NCBI GenBank assembly: GCA_920105625.2
Contig: OV050031.1
Span: 93,005,676-93,069,675 of the forward strand
DNA: 64,000 nt
Reading direction: 5' to 3'
Source: Clusia tigrina
Taxonomy: Eukaryota; Arthropoda; Insecta; Diptera; Clusiidae
The notes beneath the pieces were generated by a model that did no database searches, was not told the DNA's origin, and saw only the letters and a list, made by a program, of their open reading frames with translations. Position 1 is the first letter of the stretch, and every line of letters begins with the position of its first letter. Positions 1-12,530 of this stretch are shown here, piece by piece. The position numbers and the translations under genes were made by a program.

Positions 1-184
1 TGCTTGTAACTTTTTTCTGGAACGCCAAAAACCTTGAAATTTTGTAACAATAAAGTACTCGAGCCTCTTGTCAATTTAAGCTATCGCTCAAAGCTATGCT
101 ACCCTTAAGTCCCAAATCAAACACTGATAAAACTTCAAGTGGCCCTAACTTCTATACGGTATGTCCTACACCTATCAAAGTTTG
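1..184 (+). repeat. Left-edge partial monomer, 1-bp-deletion variant
   Basis: The window opens at monomer base 12. This copy carries the rare TTTTTTCTGGAACGCC change and lacks one base in the stretch before ACCTTG. The same variant occurs only twice more, at 5281-5475 and 7828-8022, so it marks three related copies of one block. Confidence 0.9.
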
Positions 185-576
185 CAACATACAAATGCTT
201 GTAACTTTTTACTGGAGCGTCATAAAACCTTGAAATTTTGTAACAATAAAGTACTCGAGCCTCTTGTCAATTTAAGCTATCGCTCAAAGCTATGCTACCA
301 TCGAGTCCCAAATCAAACACTGATAAAACTTCAAATGGCCCTAACTTCTGTACGGTACGTCCTACACCTATCAAAGTTTGCAACATACAAATGCTTGTAA
401 CTTTTTACTGGAGCGTCATAAAACCTTGAAATTTTGTAACAATAAAGTACTCGAGCCTCTTGTCAATTTAAGCTATCGCTCAAAGCTATGCTACCCTTGA
501 ATCCCAAATCAAACACTGATAAAACTTCAAATGGCCCTAACTTCTATACGGTACGTCCTACACCTATCAAAGTTTG

Positions 577-772
577 CAACACACAAATGCATTTAACTTT
601 TTACTGGAGCGTCATAAAACCCTGAAATTTTGTAACAATAAAGTACTCGAGCCTCTTGGCAATTTAAGCTATCGTTCAAAGCTATGCCACCCTTAAGTCC
701 CAAATCAAACACTGATAAAACTTCAAATGGCCCTAACTTCTATACGGTACGTCCTACACCTATCAAAGTTTG
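577..772 (+). repeat. Example of class 2 monomer (NsiI head variant)
   Basis: Class 2 units carry several linked changes: CACACAAATGCATTTAAC in place of CATACAAATGCTTGTAAC, and usually CCCTGAAA in place of CCTTGAAA. The head change creates ATGCAT (NsiI). They recur through the whole window, for example at 773, 2537, 4105, 12139, 15861, 20072, 33580, 45928, 52585 and 62001, often after a monomer carrying CTTGAATCCC. In the left 10 kb they often also carry TGGCAATT and GCCACCC. The wide spread suggests an old split of the family. Hybrid heads occur, as at 57297, where CACAC is joined to a class 1 GCTTGTAAC. Confidence 0.9.
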
Positions 773-1752
773 CAACACACAAATGCATTTAACTTTTTAC
801 TGGAGCGTCATAAAACCCTGAAATTTTGTAACAATAAAGTACTCGAGCCTCTTGGCAATTTAAGCTATCGTTCAAAGCTATGCCACCCTTAAGTCCCAAA
901 TCAAACACTGATAAAACTTCAAATGGCCCTAACTTCTATACGGTACGTCCTACACCTATCAAAGTTTGCAACATACAAATGCTTGTAACTTTTTACTGGA
1001 GCGTCATAAAACCTTGAAATTTTGTAACAATAAAGTACTCGAGCCTCTTGTCAATTTAAGCTAGCGCTCAAAGCTATGCTACCCTTGAGTCCCAAATCAA
1101 ACACTGATAAAACTTCAAATGGCCCTTACTTCTGTACGGTACGTCCTACACCTATCAAAGTTTGCAACATACAAATGCTTGTAACTTTTTACTGGAGCGT
1201 CATAAAACCTTGAAATTTTTTAACAATAAAGTACTCGAGCCTCTTGTCAATTTAAGCTATCGCTCAAAGCTATGCTACCCCTGAGCCCCAAATCAAACAC
1301 TGATAAAACTTCAAATGGCCCTAAGTTTTATACAGTACGTCCTACACCTATCAAAGTTTGCAACATACAAATGCTTGTAACTTTTTACTGGAGCGTCATA
1401 AAACCTTGACATTTTGTAACAATAAAGTACTCGAGCCTCTTGTCAATTTAAGCTATCGCTCAAAGCTATGCTACCCTTGAGTCCCAAATCAAACACTGAT
1501 AAAACTTCAAATGGCCCTAACTTCTATACGGTACGTCCTACACCTATCAAAGTTTGCAACACACAAATGCATTTAACTTTTTACTGGAGCGTCATAAAAC
1601 CCTGAAATTTTGTAACAATAAAGTACTCGAGCCTCTTGGCAATTTAAGCTATCGTTCAAAGCTATGCCACCCTTAAGTCCCAAATCAAACACTGATAAAA
1701 CTTAAAATGGCCCTAACTTCTATACGGTACGTCCTACACCTATCACAGTTTG

Positions 1753-3712
1753 CAACATACAAATGCTTGTAACTTTTTATTGGAGCGTCATAAAACCTTG
1801 AAATTTTGTAACAGTAAAGTACTCGAGCCTCTTGTCAATTTAAGCTAGCGCTCAAAGCTATGCTACCCTTGAGTCCCAAACCAAATACTGATAAAACTTC
1901 AAATGGCCCTAACTTCTATACGGTACGTCCTACACCTATCAAAGTTTGCAACATACAAATGCTTGTAACTTTTTACTGGAGCGTCATAAAACCTTGAAAT
2001 TTTGTAACAATAAAGTACTCGAGCCTCTTGTCAATTTAAGCTATCGCTCAAAGCTATGCTACCCTTGAGTCCCAAATCAAACACTGATAAAACTTCAAAT
2101 GGCCCTAACTTCTGTACGGTACGTCCTACACCTATCAAAGTTTGCAACATACAAATGCTTTTAACTTTTTACTGGAGCGTCATAAAACCTTGAAATTTTG
2201 TAACAATAAAGTACTTGAGCCTCTTGTCAAATTAAGCTATCGCTCAAAGCTATGCTACCCTCGAGTCCCAAATCAAACACTGATAAAACTTCAAATGGCC
2301 CTAACTTCTGTACGGTACGTCCTACACCTATCAAAGTTTGCAACATACAAATGCTTGTAACTTTTTACTGGAGCGTCATAAAACCTTGAAATTTTGTAAC
2401 AATAAAGTACTCGAGCCTCTTGTCAATTTAAGCTATCGCTCAAAGCTATGCTACCCTTGAATCCCAAATCAAAAACTGATAAAACTTCAAATGGCCCTAA
2501 CTTCTATACGGTACGTCCTACACCTATCAAAGTTTGCAACACACAAATGCATTTAACTTTTTACTGGAGCGTCATAAAACCCTGAAATTTTGTAACAATA
2601 AAGTACTCGAGCCTCTTGCCAATTTAAGCTATCGTTCAAAGCTATGCTACCCTTAAGTCCCAAATCAAACACAGATAAAACTTCAAGTGGCCCTAACTTC
2701 TATACGGTACGTCCTACACCTATCAAAGTTTGCAACATACAAATGCTTGTAACTTTTTACTGGAGCGTCATAAAACCTTGAAATTTTGTAACAGTAAAGT
2801 ACTCGAGCCTCTTGTCAATTTAAGCTAGCGCTCAAAGCTATGCTACCCTTGAGTCCCAAATCAAATACTGATAAAACTTCAAATGGCCCTAACTTCTATA
2901 CGGTACGTCCTACACCTATCAAAGTTTGCAACATACAAATGCTTGTAACTTTTTACTGGAGCGCCATAAAACCTTGAAATTTTGTAACAATAAAGTACTC
3001 GAGCCTCTTGTCAATTTTAGCTATCGCTCAAAGCTATGCTACCCTTAAGTCCCAAATCAAACACTGATAAAACTTCAAGTGGCCCTAACTTCTATACGGT
3101 ATGTCCTACACCTAACAAAGTTTGGAACATACAAATGCTTGTAACTTTTTACTGGAGCGTCATAAAACCTTGAAATTTTGTAACAATAAAGTACTCGAGC
3201 CTCTTGTCAATTTAAGCTATCGCTCAAAGCTATGCTACCCTTGAGTCCCAAATCAAACACTGATAAAACTTCAAATGGCCCTAACTTCTGTACGGTACGT
3301 CCTACACCTATCAAAGTTTGCAACATACAAATGCTTTTAACTTTTTACTGGAGCGTCATAAAACCTTGAAATTTTGTAACAATAAAGTACTCGAGCCTCT
3401 TGTCAAATTAAGCTATCGCTCAAAGCTATGCTACCCTCGAGTCCCAAATCAAACACTGATAAAACTTCAAATGGCCCTAACTTCTGTACGGTACGTCCTA
3501 CACCTATCAAAGTTTGCAACATACAAATGCTTGTAACTTTTTACTGGAGCGTCATAAAACCTTGAAATTTTGTAACAATAAAGTACTCGAGCCTCTTGTC
3601 AATTTAAGCTATCGCTCAAAGCTATGCTACCCTTGAATCCCAAATCAAAAACTGATAAAACTTCAAATGGCCCTAACTTCTATACGGTACGTCCTACACC
3701 TATCAAAGTTTG
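1753..3712 (+). repeat. Five/six-monomer local duplication
   Basis: The monomers at 1753, 1949, 2145 and 2341 reappear in order at 2733, 3125, 3321 and 3517. Marks are ACAGTAAAG with TAGCGCTC and CAAATAC at 1753 and 2733, ATGCTTTTAAC at 2145 and 3321 (exactly 1176 bp apart), and CAAAAACTG at the end of 2341 and 3517. The second copy holds an extra monomer at 2929, so the offset grows from 980 to 1176 bp. Confidence 0.75.
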
Positions 3713-6109
3713 CAACACACAAATGCATTTAACTTTTTACTGGAGCGTCATAAAACCTTGAAATTTTGTAACAATAAAGTACTCGAGCCTCTTGTCAATT
3801 TAAGCTATCGCTCAAAGCTATGCTACCCTTGAATCCCAAATAAAAAACTGATAAAACTTCAAATGGCCCTAACTTCTATACGGTACGTCCTACACCTATC
3901 AAAGTTTGCAACACACAAATGCATTTAACTTTTTACTGGAGCGTCATAAAACCTTGAAATTTTGTAACAATAAAGTACTCGAGCCTCTTGTCAATTTAAG
4001 CTATCGCTCAAAGCTATGCTACCCTTGAATCCCAAATCAAAAACTGATAAAACTTCAAATGGCCCTAACTTCTATACGGTACGTCCTACACCTATCAAAG
4101 TTTGCAACACACAAATGCATTTAACTTTTTACTGGAGCGTCATAAAACCCTGAAATTTTGTAACAATAAAGTACTCGAGCCTCTTGTCAATTTAAGCTAT
4201 CGCTCAAAGCTATGCTACCCTTGAGTCCCAAATCAAACACTGATAAAACTTCAAATGGCCCTAACTTCTATACGGTACGTCCTACACCTATCAAAGTTTG
4301 CAACACACAAATGCATTTAACTTTTTACTGGAGCGTCATAAAACCCTGATATTTTCTAACAATAAAGTACTCGAGCCTCTTGGCAATTTAAGCTATCGTT
4401 CAAAGCTATGCCACCCTTAAGTCCCAAATCAAACACTGATAAAACTTAAAATGGCCCTAACTTCTATACGGTACGTCCTACACCTATCACAGTTTGCAAC
4501 ATACAAATGCTTGTAACTTTTTATTGGAGCGTCATAAAACCTTGAAATTTTGTAACAGTAAAGTACTCGAGCCTCTTGTCAATTTAAGCTAGCGCTCAAA
4601 GCTATGCTACCCTTGAGTCCCAAACCAAATACTGATAAAACTTCAAATGGCCCTAACTTCTATACGGTACGTCCTACACCTATCAAAGTTTGCAACATAC
4701 AAATGCTTGTAACTTTTTACTGGAGCGTCATAAAACCTTGAAATTTTGTAACAATAAAGTACTCGAGCCTCTTGTCAATTTAAGCTATCGCTCAAAGCTA
4801 TGCTACCCTTGAGTCCCGAATCAAACACTGATAAAACTTCAAATGGCCCTAACTTCTGTACGGTACGTCCTACACCTATCAAAGTTTGCAACATACAAAT
4901 GCTTGTAACTTTTCACTGGAGCGTCATAAAACCTTGAAACTTTGTAACAATAAAGCACTCGAGCCGCTTGTCAATTTAAGCTATCGCTCAAAGCTAAGCT
5001 ACCCTTAAGTCCCAAATCAAACACTGATAAAACTTCAAATGGCCCTAAATTCTATACAGTACTTCCTACACCTATCAAAGTTTGCAACATACAAATGCTT
5101 GTAACTTTTTACTGGAGCGTCATAAAACCTTGAAATTTTGTAACAATAAAGTACTCGAGCCTCTTGTCAATTTAAGCTAGCGCTCAAAGCTATGCTACCC
5201 TTGAGTCCCAAATCAAATACTGATAAAACTTCAAATGGCCCTAACTTCTATACGGTACGTCCTACACCTATCAAAGTTTGCAACATACAAATGCTTGTAA
5301 CTTTTTTCTGGAACGCCAAAAACCTTGAAATTTTGTAACAATAAAGTACTCGAGCCTCTTGTCAATTTAAGCTATCGCTCAATGCTATGCTACCCTTGAT
5401 TCCCAAATCAAACACTGATAAAACTTCAAGTGGCCCTAACTTCTATACGGTATGTCCTACACCTATCAAAGTTTGCAACATACAAATGCTTGTAACTTTT
5501 TACTGGAGCGTCATAAAACCTTGAAATTTTGTAACAATAAAGTACTCGAGCCTCTTGTCAATTTAAGCTATCGCTCAAAGGTATGCTACCATCGAGTCCC
5601 AAATCAAACACTGATAAAACTTCAAATGGCCCTAACTTCTGTACGGTACGTCCTACACCTATCAAAGTTTGCAACATACAAATGCTTGTAACTTTTTACT
5701 GGAGCGTCATAAAACCTTGAAATTTTGTAACAATAAAGTACTCGAGCCTCTTGTCAATTTAAGCTATCGCTCAAAGCTATGCTACCCTTGAATCCCAAAT
5801 CAAACACTGATAAAACTTCAAATGGCCCTAACTTCTATACGGTACGTCCTACACCTATCAAAGTTTGCAACACACAAATGCATTTAACTTTTTACTGGAG
5901 CGTCATAAAACCCTGAAATTTTGTAACAATAAAGTACTCGAGCCTCTTGGCAATTTAAGCTATCGTTCAAAGCTATGCCACCCTTAAGTCCCAAATCAAA
6001 CACTGATAAAACTTCAAATGGCCCTAACTTCTATACGGTACATCCTACACCTATCAAAGTTTGCAACACACAAATGCATTTAACTTTTTACTGGAGCGTC
6101 ATAAAACCC
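3563..6109 (+). repeat. 13-monomer higher-order unit, copy 1 (2547 bp)
   Basis: The 2547-bp offset (13 x 196 minus 1) links this block to the next. Shared marks include a run of GAATCCC-AAAAACTG monomers (3.6-4.1 and 6.1-6.7 kb), the CTTAAAATGG / TATCACAGTTTG pair (4445 and 6992), TTTTCACTGG with GCACTCGAGCCGC (4.9 and 7.4 kb), the AACGCC monomer (5281 and 7828) and GTATGCTACCATCGAG. The left limit lies just after monomer base 46, where the upstream heads differ (class 1 at 3517, class 2 at 6064). Confidence 0.88.
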
Positions 6110-8656
6110 TGAAATTTTGTAACAATAAAGTACTCGAGCCTCTTGTCAATTTAAGCTATCGCTCAAAGCTATGCTACCCTTGAATCCCAAATCAAAAACT
6201 GATAAAACTTCAAATGGCCCTAACTTCTATACGGTACGTCCTACACCTATCAAAGTTTGCAACACACAAATGCATTTAACTTTTTACTGGAGCGTCATAA
6301 AACCTTGAAATTTTGTAACAATAAATTACTCGAGCCTCTTGTCAATTTAAGCTATCGCTCAAAGCTATGCTACCCTTGAATCCCAAATCAAAAACTGATA
6401 AAACTTCAAATGGCCCTAACTTCTATACGGTACGTCCTACACCTATCAAAGTTTGCAACACACAAATGCATTTAACTTTTTACTGGAGCGTCATAAAACC
6501 TTGAAATTTTGTAACAATAAAGTACTCGAGCCTCTTGTCAATTTAAGCTATCGCTCAAAGCTATGCTACCCTTGAATCCCAAATCAAAAACTGATAAAAC
6601 TTCAAATGGCCCTAACTTCTATACGGTACGTCCTACACCTATCAAAGTTTGCAACACACAAATGCATTTAACTTTTTACTGGAGCGTCATAAAACCCTGA
6701 AATTTTGTAACAATAAAGTACTCGAGCCTCTTGTCAATTTAAGCTATCGCTCAAAGCTATGCTACCCTTGAGTCCCAAATCAAACACTGATAAAACTTCA
6801 AATGGCCCTAACTTCTATACGGTACGTCCTACACCTATCAAAGTTTGCAACACACAAATGCATTTAACTTTTTACTGGAGCGTCATAAAACCCTGATATT
6901 TTGTAACAATAAAGTACTCGAGCCTCTTGGCAATTTAAGCTATCGTTCAAAGCTATGCCACCCTTAAGTCCCAAATCAAACACTGATAAAACTTAAAATG
7001 GCCCTAACTTCTATACGGTACGTCCTACACCTATCACAGTTTGCAACATACAAATGCTTGTAACTTTTTATTGGAGCGTCATAAAACCTTGAAATTTTGT
7101 AACAGTAAAGTACTCGAGCCTCTTGTCAATTTAAGCTAGCGCTCAAAGCTATGCTACCCTTGAGTCCCAAACCAAATACTGATAAAACTTCAAATGGCCC
7201 TAACTTCTATACGGTACGTCCTACACCTATCAAAGTTTGCAACATACAAATGCTTGTAACTTTTTACTGGAGCGTCATAAAACCTTGAAATTTTGTAACA
7301 ATAAAGTACTCGAGCCTCTTGTCAATTTAAGCTATCGCTCAAAGCTATGCTACCCTTGAGTCCCAAATCAAACACTGATAAAACTTCAAATGGCCCTAAC
7401 TTCTGTACGGTACGTCCTACACCTATCAAAGTTTGCAACATACAAATGCTTGTAACTTTTCACTGGAGCGTCATAAAACCTTGAAACTTTGTAACAATAA
7501 AGCACTCGAGCCGCTTGTCAATTTAAGCTATCGCTCAAAGCTAAGCTACCCTTAAGTCCCAAATCAAACACTGATAAAACTTCAAATGACCCTAAATTCT
7601 ATACAGTACTTCCTACACCTATCAAAGTTTGCAACATACAAATGCTTGTAACTTTTTACTGGAGCGTCATAAAACCTTGAAATTTTGTAACAATAAAGTA
7701 CTCGAGCCTCTTGTCAATTTAAGCTAGCGCTCAAAGCTATGCTACCCTTGAGTCCCAAATCAAATCCTGATAAAACTTCAAATGGCCCTAACTTCTATAC
7801 GGTACGTCCTACACCTATCAAAGTTTGCAACATACAAATGCTTGTAACTTTTTTCTGGAACGCCAAAAACCTTGAAATTTTGTAACAATAAAGTACTCGA
7901 GCCTCTTGTCAATTTAAGCTATCGCTCAATGCTATGCTACCCTTAAGTCCCAAATCAAACACTGATAAAACTTCAAGTGGCCCTAACTTCTATACGGTAT
8001 GTCCTACACCTATCAAAGTTTGCAACATACAAATGCTTGTAACTTTTTACTGGAGCGTCATAAAACCTTGAAATTTTGTAACAATAAAGTACTCGAGCCT
8101 CTTGTCAATTTAAGCTATCGCTCAAAGGTATGCTACCATCGAGTCCCAAATCAAACACTGATAAAACTTCAAATGGCCCTAACTTCTGTACGGTACGTCC
8201 TACACCTATCAAAGTTTGCAACATACAAATGCTTGTAACTTTTTACTGGAGCGTCATAAAACCTTGAAATTTTGTAACAATAAAGTACTCGAGCCTCTTG
8301 TCAATTTAAGCTATCGCTCAAAGCTATGCTACCCTTGAATCCCAAATCAAACACTGATAAAACTTCAAATGGCCCTAACTTCTATACGGTACGTCCTACA
8401 CCTATCAAAGTTTGCAACACACAAATGCATTTAACTTTTTACTGGAGCGTCATAAAACCCTGAAATTTTGTAACAATAAAGTACTCGAGCCTCTTGGCAA
8501 TTTAAGCTATCGTTCAAAGCTATGCCACCCTTAAGTCCCAAATCAAACACTGATAAAACTTCAAATGGCCCTAACTTCTATACGGTACGTCCTACACCTA
8601 TCAAAGTTTGCAACACACAAATGCATTTAACTTTTTACTGGAGCGTCATAAAACCC
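6110..8656 (+). repeat. 13-monomer higher-order unit, copy 2 (2547 bp)
   Basis: It is directly adjacent to copy 1 and in the same orientation. Similarity continues to about 8692, where copy 2 shows TTGGCAATT against TTGTCAATT at 6145. Few substitutions separate the copies, for example AATAAATTACTCG at about 6321. This is a plain tandem segmental duplication. Confidence 0.88.
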
Positions 8657-9399
8657 TGAAATTTTGTAACAATAAAGTACTCGAGCCTCTTGGCAATTTA
8701 AGCTATCGTTCAAAGCTATGCCACCCTTAAGTCCCAAATCAAACACTGATAAAACTTCAAATGGCCCTAACTTCTATACGGTACGTCCTACACCTATCAA
8801 AGTTTGCAACATACAAATGCTTGTAACTTTTTACTGGAGCGTCATAAAACCTTGAAATTTTGTAACAATAAAGTACTCGAGCCTCTTGTCAATTTAAGCT
8901 AGCGCTCAAAGCTATGCTACCCTTGAGTCCCAAATCAAACACTGATAAAACTTCAAATGGCCCTTACTTCTGTACGGTACGTCCTACACCTATCAAAGTT
9001 TGCAACATACAAATGCTTGTAACTTTTTACTGGAGCGTCATAAAACCTTGAAATTTTTTAACAATAAAGTACTCGAGCCTCTTGTCAATTTAAGCTATCG
9101 CTCAAAGCTATGCTACCCTTGAGCCCCAAATCAAACACTGATAAAACTTCAAATGGCCCTAAGTTTTATACAGTACGTCCTACACCTATCAAAGTTTGCA
9201 ACATACAAATGCTTGTAACTTTTTACTGGAGCGTCATAAAACCTTGACATTTTGTAACAATAAAGTACTCGAGCCTCTTGTCAATTTAAGCTATCGCTCA
9301 AAGCTATGCTACCCTTGAGTCCCAAATCAAACACTGATAAAACTTCAAATGGCCCTAACTTCTATACGGTACGTCCTACACCTATCAAAGTTTGCAACA
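7839..9399 (+). repeat. Eight-monomer block, second copy (of 1-1561)
   Basis: It matches the left edge of the window in the order of all diagnostic variants. It overlaps the end of the second 13-mer copy, so the block belongs to nested duplications. One shared difference with the copy at 5452 (GTATGCTACCATCGAG, against CTATGCTACCATCGAG at the left edge) places it closer to the 13-mer copies than to the left-edge copy. Confidence 0.85.
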
Positions 9400-12300
9400 T
9401 ACAAATGCTTGTAACTTTTTACTGGAGCGTCATAAAACCTTGAAACTTTGTAACAATAAAGTACTCGAGCCTCTTGGCAATTTAAGCTATCGTTCAAAGC
9501 TATGCCACCCTTAAGTCCCAAATCAAACACTGATAAAACTTCAAATGGCCCTAACTTCTATACGGTACGTCCTACAATTATCAAAGTTTGCAACACACAA
9601 ATGCATTCAACTTTTTACTGGAGCGTCATAAAACCCTGAAATTTTGTAACAATAAAGTACTCGAGCCTCTTGGCAATTTAAGCTATCGTTCAAAGCTATG
9701 CCACCCTTAAGTCCCAAATCAAACACTGATAAAACTTCAAATGGCCCTAACTTCTATACGGTACGTCCTACACCTATCAAAGTTTGCAACATACAAATGC
9801 TTGTAACTTTTTACTGGAGCGTCATAAAACCTTGAAATTTTGTAACAATAAAGTACTCGAGCCTCTTGTCAATTTAAGCTAGCGCTCAAAGCTATGCTAC
9901 CCTTGAGTCCCAAATCAAACACTGATAAAACTTCAAATGGCCCTTACTTCTGTACGGTACGTCCTACACCTATCAAAGTTTGCAACATACAAATGCTTGT
10001 AACTTTTTACTGGAGCGTCATAAAACCTTGAAATTTTGTAACAATAAAGTACTCGAGCCTCTTGTCAAATTAAGCTATCGCTCAAAGCTATGCTACCCTC
10101 GAGTCCCAAATCAAACACTGATAATACTTCAAATGGCCCTAACTTCTGTACGGTACGTCCTACACCTATCAAAGTTTGCAACATACAAATGCTTGTAACT
10201 TTTTACTGGAGCGTCATAAAACCTTGAAATTTTGTAACAATAAAGTACTCGAGCCTCTTGTCAATTTAAGCTATCGCTCAAAGCTATGCTACCCTTGAAT
10301 TCCAAATCAAAAACTGATAAAACTTCATATGGCCCTAACTTCTATACGGTACGTTCTACACCTATCAAAGTTTGCAACACACAAATGCAATTAACTTTTT
10401 ACTGGAGCGTCATAAAACCCTGAAATTTTGTAACAATAAAGTACTCGAGCCTCTTGTCAATTTAAGCTATCGTTCAAAGCTATGCTACCCTTAAGTCCCA
10501 AATCAAACACTGATAAAGCTTCAAATGGCCCTAACTTCTATACGGTACGTCCTACACCTATCAAAGTTTGCAACATACAAATGCTTGTAACTTTTTACTG
10601 GAGCGTCATAAAACCTTGAAATTTTGTAACAATAAAGTACTCGAGCCTCTTGTCAATTTAAGCTAGCGCTCAAAGCTATGCTAACCTTGAGTCCCAAATC
10701 AAACACTGATAAAACTTCAAATAGCCCTAACTTCTATACGGTACGTCCTACACCTATCAACGTTTGCAACATACAACTGCTTGTAACTTTTTACTGGAGC
10801 GTCAAAAAACCTTGATATTTTGTAACAATAAAGTACTCGAGCCGCTTGTCAATTTAAGCTATCGCTCAAAGCTATGCTACCCTTGAGTCCCAAATCATAC
10901 ACTGATAAAACTTCAAATGGCCCTAAATTCTGTACGGTACGTCCTACACCTATCAAAGTTTGCAACATATAAATGCTTGTAACTTTTTACTGGAGCGTCA
11001 TAAAACCTTGAAATTTTTTAACAATAAAGTACTCGAGCCTCTTGTCAATTTAAGCTATCGCTCAAAGCTATGCTACCCTTGAGCCCCAAATCAAACACTG
11101 ATAAAACTTCAAATGGCCCTAAGTTTTATACAGTACGTCCTACACCTATCAAAGTTTGTAACATACAAATGCTTGTAACTTTTTACTGGAGCGTCATAAA
11201 ACCTTGAAATTTTGTAACAATAAAGTACTCGAGCCTCTTGTCAATTTAAGCTATCGCTCAAAGCTATGCTACCCTTGAGTCCCAAATCAAACACTGATAA
11301 AACTTCAAATGGCCCTAACTTCTATACGGTACGTCCTACACCTATCAAAGTTTGCAACATACAAATGCTTGTAACTTTTTACTGGAGCGTCATAAAACCT
11401 TGAAACTTTGTAACAATAAAGTACTCGAGCCTCTTGTCAATTTAAGCTATTGCTCAAAGCTATGCTACCATTGAATCCCAAATAAAACACTGATAAAACT
11501 TCAAATGGCCCTAACTTCTATACGGTACGTCCTACACCTATCAAAGTTTGCAACATACAAATGCTTGTAACTTTTTACTGGAGCGCCATAAAACCTTGAA
11601 ATTTTGTAACAATAAAGTACTCGAGCCTCTTGTCAATTTAAGCTATCGCTCAAAGCTATGCTACCCTTAAGTCCCAATTCAAACACTGATAAAACTTCAA
11701 ATGACCCTAAATTCTATACAGTACGTCCTACACCTATCAAAGTTTGCAACATACAAATGCTTGTAACTTTTTACTGGAGCGTCATAAAACTTTGAAATTT
11801 TGTAACAATAAAGTACTCGAGCCTCTTGTCAATGTAAGCTATCGGTCAAAGCTATGCTACCCTTGAGTCCCAAATCAATCACTGATAAAACTTCAAATGG
11901 CCCTAACTTCTGTACGGTACGTCCTACACCTATCAAAGTTTGCAACATACAAATGCTTGTAACTTTTTACTGGAGCGTCATAAAACCTTGAAATTTTGTT
12001 ACAATAAAGTACTCGAGCCTCTTGTCAATTTAAGCTATCGGTCAAAGCTATGCTACCCTTGAATCCCAAATCAAACACTGATAAAACTTCAAATGGCCCT
12101 AACTTCTATACGGTACGTCCTACACCTATCAAAGTTTGCAACACACAAATGCATTTAACTTTTTACTGGAGCGTCATAAAACCCTGAAATTTTGTAACAA
12201 TAAAGTACTCGAGCCTCTTGTCAATTTAAGCTATCGTTCAAAGCTATGCTACCCTTAAGTCCCAAATCAAACACAGATAAAACTTCAAATGGCCCTAACT

Positions 12301-12530
12301 TCTATACGGTACGTCCTACACCTATCAAAGTTTGCAACATACAAATGCTTGTAACTTTTTACTGGAGCGTCATAAAACCTTGACATTTTGTAACAATAAA
12401 GTACTCGAGCCTCTTGTCAATTTAAGCTATCGCGCAAAGCTATGCTACCCTTGAGTCCCAAATCACACACTGATAAAACTTCAAATGGCCCTAACTTCTA
12501 TACGGTACGTCCTACACCTATCAAAGTTTG
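9395..12530 (+). repeat. Unpatterned stretch of 16 diverged monomers
   Basis: It contains only satellite monomers. I see no clear higher-order period and a higher density of private changes, such as CCTACAATTATC (9575), AATTCCAAATC (about 10299), TCAACGTTTG (about 10757), a CAACTGC head (10767), a GCGCCAT monomer (11551) and GTAAGCTATCGGTC (about 11835). It looks like an older, less homogenised stretch. The class 2 monomer at 10375 has the head ATGCAATTAAC and so lacks the NsiI site. Confidence 0.75.
11159..11354 (+). repeat. Reference-like class 1 monomer (196 bp)
   Basis: This unit differs from the hand-built majority consensus only at base 1 (T for C). Layout in monomer coordinates: head CAACATACAAATGCTTGTAA (1-20), T-run at 22-26, CATAAAACC (37-45), AAATTTTG (49-56), AATAAAGTACTCGAG (61-75), the near-direct repeat AGCTATCGCT / AGCTATGCT (91 and 104, 13 bp apart), CTACCCTTGAGTCCC (111-125), GATAAAACTTCAAATGG (138-154), TATACGGTACGTCC (165-178), and the odd palindrome CAAAGTTTG (188-196) at the chosen monomer junction. 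Variable spots elsewhere are mainly TATCGCTC, CTTGAGTCC, CTATACGG and GTACGTCC. Confidence 0.95.

Larger units (their letters stand above)
1..1561 (+). repeat. Eight-monomer block, first copy (second at 7839-9399)
   Basis: The order of diagnostic variants is the same in both places. It runs: the AACGCC monomer, the ACCATCGAG monomer, a GAATCC monomer, two class 2 GCCACCC monomers, a TAGCGCTC monomer with CCCTTACTTCTG, a GAAATTTTTTAAC monomer with AAGTTTTATACAG, and a TTGACATTTTG monomer. The offset is 7838 bp, that is 40 monomers minus two single-base deletions. Similarity breaks at 1561/9399, where copy one enters a class 2 monomer and copy two stays class 1. Only scattered substitutions separate the copies. 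Confidence 0.85.

Noticed and set aside
2142..2360. Forward open frames of about 72-81 codons repeated throughout the array (for example 2142-2360, 12919-13158, 51610-51828)
   Set aside because: Each covers little more than one monomer. In the consensus this frame stops at TGA in CCT-TGA-GTC; it is open only where that codon reads CGA, GGA, TGT, TAT or similar. Most begin at TTG rather than ATG. Because 196 is not a multiple of three, the frame is lost in the next monomer. There is no coding signal beyond the repeat.
9345..9530. Reverse-strand open frames of 61 codons (for example 9345-9530, 46466-46651, 58227-58412)
   Set aside because: Same explanation: chance loss of a stop in one monomer, one monomer long, present only in particular variants.
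11159..11354. CENP-B box or other known centromere protein site
   Set aside because: I found no match to the mammalian CENP-B box core (TTCG then CGGGA at the proper spacing) in the consensus or common variants.
11159..11354. AATAAA (monomer bases 61-66) as a poly(A) signal and TATACGG as a promoter
   Set aside because: Short AT-rich words are expected in a 37% GC repeat. They occur in every monomer without any gene context.
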